From the NCBI RefSeq assembly GCF_042477335.2, contig NC_091249.1, forward strand, positions 44,066,001 to 44,130,000: a stretch of DNA of 64,000 bases, written 5' to 3'. Under the pieces are notes generated by a model. That model saw only the letters and a list, made by a program, of their open reading frames with translations, was not told where the DNA came from and did not search any database. Position numbers and translations under genes: made by a program. This document shows, in pieces, positions 58,229 through 64,000 of the stretch (position 1 is the stretch's first letter; each line of letters opens with the position of its first letter). The DNA is from Ovis canadensis. Lineage: Eukaryota; Chordata; Mammalia; Artiodactyla; Bovidae.

Positions 58229-58515
58229 AACTCTTGTATCCACTCCAGTACTCTTGCCTGGAAAATCCCATGGACAGAAGAGCCTGGTAGGCTGCAGTCC
58301 ATGGGGTCGCAAAGAGTCAGACACGACTGAGTGACTTCACTTTCACTTTTCACTTTCATGCATTGGAGAAGGAAATGGTAACCCACTCCAGTGCTCTTGC
58401 CTGGAGAATCCCAGGGACGGGGGAGCCTGGTGGGCTGCCGTCTATGGGGTCGCACAGAGTCGGACACGACTGAAGTGACTTAGCAGCAGCAGCAGCAGCA
58501 GCAGCAGCATCCACT
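58229..58515 (+). mobile_element. Bov-A2 SINE with AGC tail
   Basis: A dimeric body with an AGC run at about 58483-58508. An 8-bp candidate TSD, atccactc, occurs at both ends, but the SINE itself contains ccactc, so this repeat could be partly coincidental. Confidence 0.85.
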
Positions 58516-60094
58516 CTAGGCCCATTACCAGGTTTCCTGTTTTTTTTCTCTCTCAGTGCTAAGTTGTAGAGAGAGATACACATCCACGCATGGTACAAAG
58601 GCTCAGCAAGCACAGAAGTGTGGAGACAGGGGAGAGCTCGCTCAGCATGGTTTCTGTGAAGTTCAGAACCACGCTTACCAGTTTTAACTGAAGGTGGCGA
58701 TGTTTTACAGTGCTGATCTGTCAAGGCCAGGAAACATCGAGAGACTGCTCCTTCCTTGCTAAGAGAACAAGAGGCGCAGGGGGCTGGGCAGGGCATGGGA
58801 TGGGGGTTGAAAAAAATCCCCATCCTCTACCCTCTACTCGACAGCTCCAACAGATGGCTGGCTCCCAGGATGCCATCAGTAAAGTTTTCTCTGTATGAAG
58901 TCACGTACCTACATTAGGAATACAGCTTTAGATTCAAGAAGAGAAAAGGGTGTATACATCTTTAGGATGCAAGAGTGTTCTCCCACTTTTTAAAAACTAA
59001 ACGTTAAACGAACTCTGTTTTTCAGAAAAAAGTGGTAAGTGTGTGAACTTTGGTCCCATTTTGAGGGGGAAGCACTTAAAGGTCTGGAAGGGTGGAGAAA
59101 TGGGAGGAAGAACCAGCCTGGCCTGCAGCCCCCTTTTTCACTAGGGTGTGCCCACCTGAGCTGATGGGGCCCCCGGCAGAGCTCTCCATTACAAGGCTGT
59201 GGAGGGAACAGGGCAGGCACAGGGAATGTAGCTAAGTGCAGACAGAGGCTCGTCCAGGAGAAAGCCGAGCAGCGCCACGCGCCCCTCTGTCTACTGCAGC
59301 TCAGCACACACTTCTCAGGCACTGTTATAAACTACCAGAAAATAAAAAACCTCTCCAAATGCTGTTTCTTAATTAGAACTTTCCTAAAATGTCCTCCATC
59401 TTTAAATTGCTAACACAATATGTTGGTGTAAAACCTCCTATGTTTCTGACTACAAGGCAAGTGTATGATTTCACTAGATGTTTTCATAGCAACTGCAGAG
59501 GGTGTTTGGTGCCTCTGTTCTTCTCACTTGAAAATAAATGAGAACTCAGAGAATTTTAGGCGTTATGTGGAAAATTACACACTATGCTGATGGCTCAACA
59601 AGGACCGAGATTCCCGGACTTCAACTTTCTTTCCATAATACCACAGAACTGCCTTATCAAAATGAAAAGCATCCCCTAAACATGTGGTTCACTTTATTTT
59701 TTTTTTTCTATTTGGGTCACATGTGGGCAATGGAATCCGAGACACCAGTAGTAAAACCTGGTTGTACTCATTTCAGATTCACTTTAGTCTAAATCCCAAA
59801 CTGTACACTCTGTCTATAGATTTTGGTGACCACTGACTATGAAGTAACATTAGTAAAATGGCTTTTAATAACAAGTTTTCTTAGGAACAGTTGAGTGGAA
59901 GAAGTTCCCTACTTTGTTTATCTTTAGTGGCATCAGCCTAAATTTAGAGTCATCTTATCACCGAGAATTAGTTCTGAATTCAGCTGCCAATTCCTTCAAC
60001 TGGTTAAAGATGGCAATTTCTTTGCAGTATAAGCAAGAGATACAAGAATAGAATAATACTTATTCAGAAGTGCTAAAGTAACTGGTAGAATGTT

Positions 60095-60300
60095 GAAAGC
60101 CCCCTCTTACAGGGTCCATTCATTCTACAAACATCTGTTGAATGTTCTCTGTGTGCACGGTTCTAGGGGTGCAGAGGGGAATGAAACAGACATAATCATC
60201 GTCCGCAGAGGGCAAGCCGACAGGCAGGCAAGTACACAGATGAATGAGAAATTACAAAATGCAAACTGCTCTGATGGAACAGGGAACAGATAAGAAGCCT
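60095..60300 (+). repeat. L2-like LINE fossil
   Basis: 'tccattcattctacaaacat', 'ctgttgaatgttctctgtg' and 'ggaatgaaacagacataatc' follow the widespread L2-type 3' consensus. Diverged. Confidence 0.55.
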
Positions 60301-60674
60301 CATCATGGCAATGATACTTCCTAAGCCAAGACCTGAGGATGAGAAGACAATTACTTGAAGGTAAGATGAGAATTACAATTTTCATCTTTCTCCTGAGGGG
60401 AAAATATAGGATAAAAGATGATTTTGTGGAGATCTGGGCAGAAGGAAGCCCATCCTCAAATGTCTGATGCAGGACAGAATCTGGCAGGTTTCACAGTTCT
60501 CATATCTAGAGCAGAGTGAGCCAGGGTGAAGGAGAGCAAAGATGAAGCTAGGCAAGGTTGTCAGGGGCCAACTCATTTGAGGGTTTTATTGACCACAAAA
60601 AGGAGTTTGGTTTATATTTTAAGTGAAATGGGGTATTCTTAGGGGGGTTCCACAGAGAATAAAAGGGTCTGTTT

Positions 60675-61095
60675 TACATTTTTTATAATTTTATTTATTT
60701 ATTTATATATTGGCTGTGCTGGGTCTTCACTGCTTTGCTAGAACAGGCGCTATTCTTTGTCGTCGCTATCCTCAGACTTCTCATTGTGGTGGCTTCTCTT
60801 GTGGAGCAACAGCTCTCGGCACACGGGCTTTGGAGAAGGCAATGGCACCCCACTCCAGCGTTCTTGCCTGGAGAATCCCAGGGATGGGGGAGCCTGGTGG
60901 GCTGCCGTCTATGGGGTCGCACAGAGTCGGACACGACTGAAGTGACTTAGCAGCAGCAGCAGCAGCACACAGGCTTGGCAGTTGGAGCTCACTGGTTTAG
61001 TTGCTCTGTGGCATTTGGGATCTTCTTGGACCAGGGATTGAATCCTTGTCCCCTGCATTGGCAGGCTGATCCACTATCTACCAGGGAAGTCCAAC
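60675..61095 (-). mobile_element. CHR-type SINE, reverse, split by Bov-A2
   Basis: The left part (60675-60830) has 'atttatttatttatatattg' and 'gctgtgctgggtcttcact'. The right part (60977-61095) has 'gaccagggattgaatcctt', 'gtcccctgcattggcaggc' and 'ctaccagggaagtcc'. Together they read as one reverse CHR SINE. Confidence 0.8.
60819..60976 (+). mobile_element. Bov-A2 monomer with AGC tail, nested
   Basis: The body (60831-60964) ends in (AGC)n at about 60950-60966. Flanks are gcacacgggctt (60819-60830) and gcacacaggctt (60965-60976), matching 11 of 12. Confidence 0.9.
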
Positions 61096-61214
61096 TTTAT
61101 ATTTAAAAATACATCTTTGTGGCTACTTGGAAACGTGGGATGGTAGAATTGACGGTGAAGAAAGAAGTGAGACTAGTTCATGGTTGTTGACTCAGATGAA
61201 ATGTAAGGGTGGCT

Positions 61215-61610
61215 TAAGTCAGTGCTTCTCAAACTTGAGGGCTTCCCTTGTGGCTCAGCTGGTAAAGAATCCATCTGCAATGCTGGAGACCTGGGTTTGA
61301 TCACTGGGAAGATCCCCTGGTGAAGGCAATGGCTACCCACTCCAGTATTCTGGCCTGGAGAATTCCATGCATTGTATAGTTCATGCGGTCCGGTCACAAA
61401 GAGTCGGACATGACCGAGTGACTTTCACCTTCTCAAACTTGCATCTGCACGAAGGACTGGCCTGGAGAACTTGGTAGGATGCAGATTCTGATGTGGGAGT
61501 CTGGAGTAGGGCCAGGTCTACATTTCTAACAGGCTTACAGGTGGTGCTGACCGTGTTGGTTCTGGCCCCAGATCACACCGTGAGATGCAAGGGTCTGAGC
61601 AATCAGTGCC
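61215..61610 (+). mobile_element. MER5-like hAT-Charlie fossil, split by Bov-tA
   Basis: Left flank 'gtcagtgcttctcaaactt' and right part 'cagattctgatgtgggagt', 'ctacatttctaacaggctt', 'acaggtggtgctgaccgtg' follow a MER5-type non-autonomous hAT element. Confidence 0.7.
61225..61441 (+). mobile_element. Bov-tA SINE with 13-bp TSD
   Basis: The body (61238-61428) is flanked by cttctcaaacttg at 61225-61237 and 61429-61441, a perfect duplication of the host MER5-like text. Confidence 0.93.
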
Positions 61611-63924
61611 GTGGAAGTGTTTGGATTTTTGTAGATGATTCTTTACTCCCTTTGAGAATCCTTCAACTATGAGATTCTAGTATCCTGTTTCTATAACATG
61701 ACTTTCAAATTTTTTTCTTAGGGGAAGGGTCAGGGCAAAGGAGCTAAGTAGACAAAGCGCATCTGTTTATTTTAAATAGGAAGAAAGAGCCCATTGGGAG
61801 ACAAAGAAAAAGGATAAGCTCTTGGCCAGAAGTGGGGTGCTCTCTGAGATGCTGAGCAACTCCAAAGTCAGTAATGATGCTCCCCTCCCCAGTCATGCCA
61901 TTGCCTTGATTGGGAAGGCGGGGCAGGGAAAATCCCTCCTCCCTTATGGCAGAGTGACTTCTGAGGAGAAAGTCACCTGGGGGCTGCACAAGGTCAAAAG
62001 CACTCAGGTTCTGTACCAGTTTTCCCTTGACCCTGGGCTTCATTTCTTCCCCTCCCTCCCTCCATGATGCTTATCTCCCTGAGTTCTCACCCGTCCTTAT
62101 TGGGATTCCCTTGAACTCATTTCTACCAATAGGAGATTTCTCCACCAGTTTTGAGTTCAGTAAAACCAAAATACAGGGAGGAGACTGGGTCTCTGCCCTG
62201 AAGTTTTCTCCCTCTCTGACACTGCCTCATTCCTGACCTTCTTAACTGCGCAACCTTCTAGACAATCAGGGAGCTGCAGGGCTTATATCCATGGCTAAGC
62301 AAAGGGAAGAAATGTTCAAGTAAAGAGGGGGGAAAAGATGCAATGTATTTAATCTCTGCCACTGCCAGCCCTTTACATTATTTTTGACAAGAGTTTTATT
62401 TTTAACTTCTCTATCACCCCCCATTCCTATCTTTCCCTGTACTGACTTCATACTCTTTCTTTCAGAAACATAAGCTAAATATGGGGTTATGTGTTAATCC
62501 GTAAGTGTTAACGGATTAAAAGCAGACAGAGGGGGCAGCTCGGTTTTTCCTAAGATCTGTGGTTCATTCAAAGTGATGGCCATACGCATTTTGTAACAGC
62601 AGAAAAAAGCAGTGGATAAAATGGCCCTTACATCATGGTGACAACCATACAAAAAATAAGTCTCATGAAAAAATGCTAGAAAGAAATATAGTGATTTTGT
62701 TTTGGTGGCATGGTTAATTGCAGCTTTTACTTACCATTTAAAAAATGAATTATGTCACCTCTATAATTATAATTTTGTTAAAGAAAAATAAAAAATGACT
62801 AACATGCTCACCTATATGCTTTACTGTATGTAAATTTTTATTGTGGTTAAACAAGACATTTGTCATAAATGTCAGATTCTTTGCTGTATCAGGTTGAAGT
62901 GTTCATTTTCTTGCCTGAGACTTAACAAATTTGTTTCCCAGTTCTTTGAGTTCATTTTATATTAGATCATGTAAAATGGACTGGTCAGCAGGCTTTCAAT
63001 TTAAACTTCTGTACCAACTTTCATTTTCATGCTTTTAGCATGAAACCTTAAATATTATATAAACAGGAGGTTTATATATTTATCATCATTAGCTATACCA
63101 CAGCAGCATTGAGAGGATAAATTTCATGTCAATGTATTATTTTTGGTGCTAGCCAAAATCCTTGAAAAATGTTACAAAACCATGGATTTTCAAATGTTCA
63201 GGGTTTTTTTTTCCACAAAATTTGCATGCACAAGGGCTAAAAATATAGCAAATTCATAAGGTTTCTAAAATGACTTTTTACCAGATACTAACTTTAAAAA
63301 GTATGATTTTTCTTTACTCATTATCATACCAGTGATCTTCTCTACTATTTAGGTATTGAAATCCTTTCAGTGTCTCTTCTCAAACACACCCCAAGGCCAT
63401 TTAATACTGTTATATAACCAAGTTTCCCAACCTTAGCACAACTAAGTTCTCAGATGCAGAACTGCATTAATATTTATCTGCCTTCTTTCATAAGAAAATT
63501 ATACGAGCTGAGCAGATACATACTTGTAAGAATCATGAGACATTTAAACCATGAATTGAAACAAATGTGTATTTGAGTGTCCAATTAATTAAAAGAAACT
63601 CGAAGTCAATGAAATTGAATACATTTGATTTGAATACCATATGTTGATCTAATGCATTTAATCCTCATATGGAGGAAACGGGGAGCAGAGTTAACACTCC
63701 CTGCCTTGTCCTGTGGTCCTTCCCTACATAAGGAACCGGTATTAAGCAGAGAAAACATGCAAATATTTTACAAATAACTCTCTCTTATAGGTGAAAAATT
63801 CTCAGACATAACATCCTTGGTGCTAATCCTTGCCTCACACCACTAGCCACGCGTGGTTCCTCAGATTGCGACTACTCTTCAACTGTTAAACTTCATAAGG
63901 GCTCTGCAGTCAGTAGACTTGCCT

Positions 63925-64000
63925 TCAAATGCAGAATTCTGGGCAAAGTATTTGCTCTCTGTGAGTCTCAGTTGGCTAGTCAATAAAACGGGCATTTATT
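63925..64000 (+). repeat. MIR fossil, cut by the window edge
   Basis: 'gggcaaagtatttgctctct' and 'gtctcagttggctagtcaat' resemble the middle of MIR. Only the start of the match is inside the window. Confidence 0.5.

Larger units (their letters stand above)
50069..64000 (-). other. SNCAIP: large SNCAIP intron, incomplete (over 13.9 kb)
   Basis: Everything upstream of the first visible exon appears to be intron. I searched for the N-terminal exon (an acidic DEIDFSDD-type stretch) and did not find it. Repeats are listed separately. Intervals with nothing recognised are 50.07-51.34, 51.64-54.11, 54.80-57.05, 57.36-58.00, 58.51-60.09 and 61.61-63.92 kb, apart from T18 at about 53067-53084 and a MIR-like phrase at about 56205-56320. 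Confidence 0.6.

Noticed and set aside
50069-64000. Search for the SNCAIP start-codon exon
   Set aside because: No minus-strand stretch encoding the expected acidic N-terminus was seen. It most likely lies beyond the window.
1-64000. CRISPR arrays, operons or an undescribed defence or mobile system
   Set aside because: The repeats are dispersed SINE/LINE copies and microsatellites. There are no regularly spaced repeat-spacer units, and nothing indicates a prokaryotic or viral system.

Overview
The window is nuclear DNA from a ruminant, almost certainly a bovid (cattle, buffalo, sheep or goat). The evidence is a dense population of BovB (RTE-type) LINE fragments, Bov-tA/Bov-A2 SINEs (some ending in AGC runs), CHR-type cetartiodactyl SINEs and ruminant L1 3' ends, with older mammalian MIR, L2, MLT1 and hAT-Charlie fossils. 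There are no bacterial operons, rRNA genes or CRISPR arrays.

One protein-coding gene runs the length of the window on the minus strand: SNCAIP, which encodes synphilin-1, the alpha-synuclein-interacting protein. I mapped nine exons by joining open frames with AG/GT splice sites and checking phase across every junction. In transcription order they are 50068-49209 (N-terminal region), 47608-47429 and 42010-41897 (ankyrin region), 31327-31202 (ankyrin), 23994-23825 (ankyrin and start of the coiled coil), 17867-17775 (coiled coil), 17196-16128 (large Ser/Pro-rich C-terminal exon), 14854-14784 (71-nt cassette exon) and 3269 downward (terminal exon and 3' UTR). The first exon(s), with the start codon and roughly 40-45 residues, lie beyond position 64000.

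The most informative observation is at the 3' end of the gene. The terminal exon is readable in two frames. If the 71-nt exon is skipped, the protein ends in Lys-Ala-Ala with a TGA six bases into the terminal exon, like the familiar 919-residue human form. If the 71-nt exon is included, the frame shifts and the protein gains a 51-residue tail that stops at TAA 3187-3185. The three ankyrin-region exons at 47.6, 42.0 and 31.3 kb are all multiples of three and phase 0-0, so they could be skipped without breaking the frame.

Layout: 1-2.7 kb, 3' flank; 2.7-3.3 kb, terminal exon; 3.3-14.8 kb, intron with an old L1 fossil and a 1.3-kb BovB; 14.8-17.9 kb, three exons; 17.9-23.8 kb, SINE cluster, two MLT1 LTRs and a hAT fossil; 23.8-31.3 kb, intron with a 2.5-kb BovB; 31.3-41.9 kb, L1, BovB and SINEs; 41.9-50.1 kb, three exons; 50.1-64 kb, the large first visible intron with SINEs and a twin-primed L1.

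I found no evidence for a second protein-coding gene, and nothing that amounts to an unknown biological system. Other open frames are antisense shadows of exons, pieces of BovB, or chance intronic ORFs.
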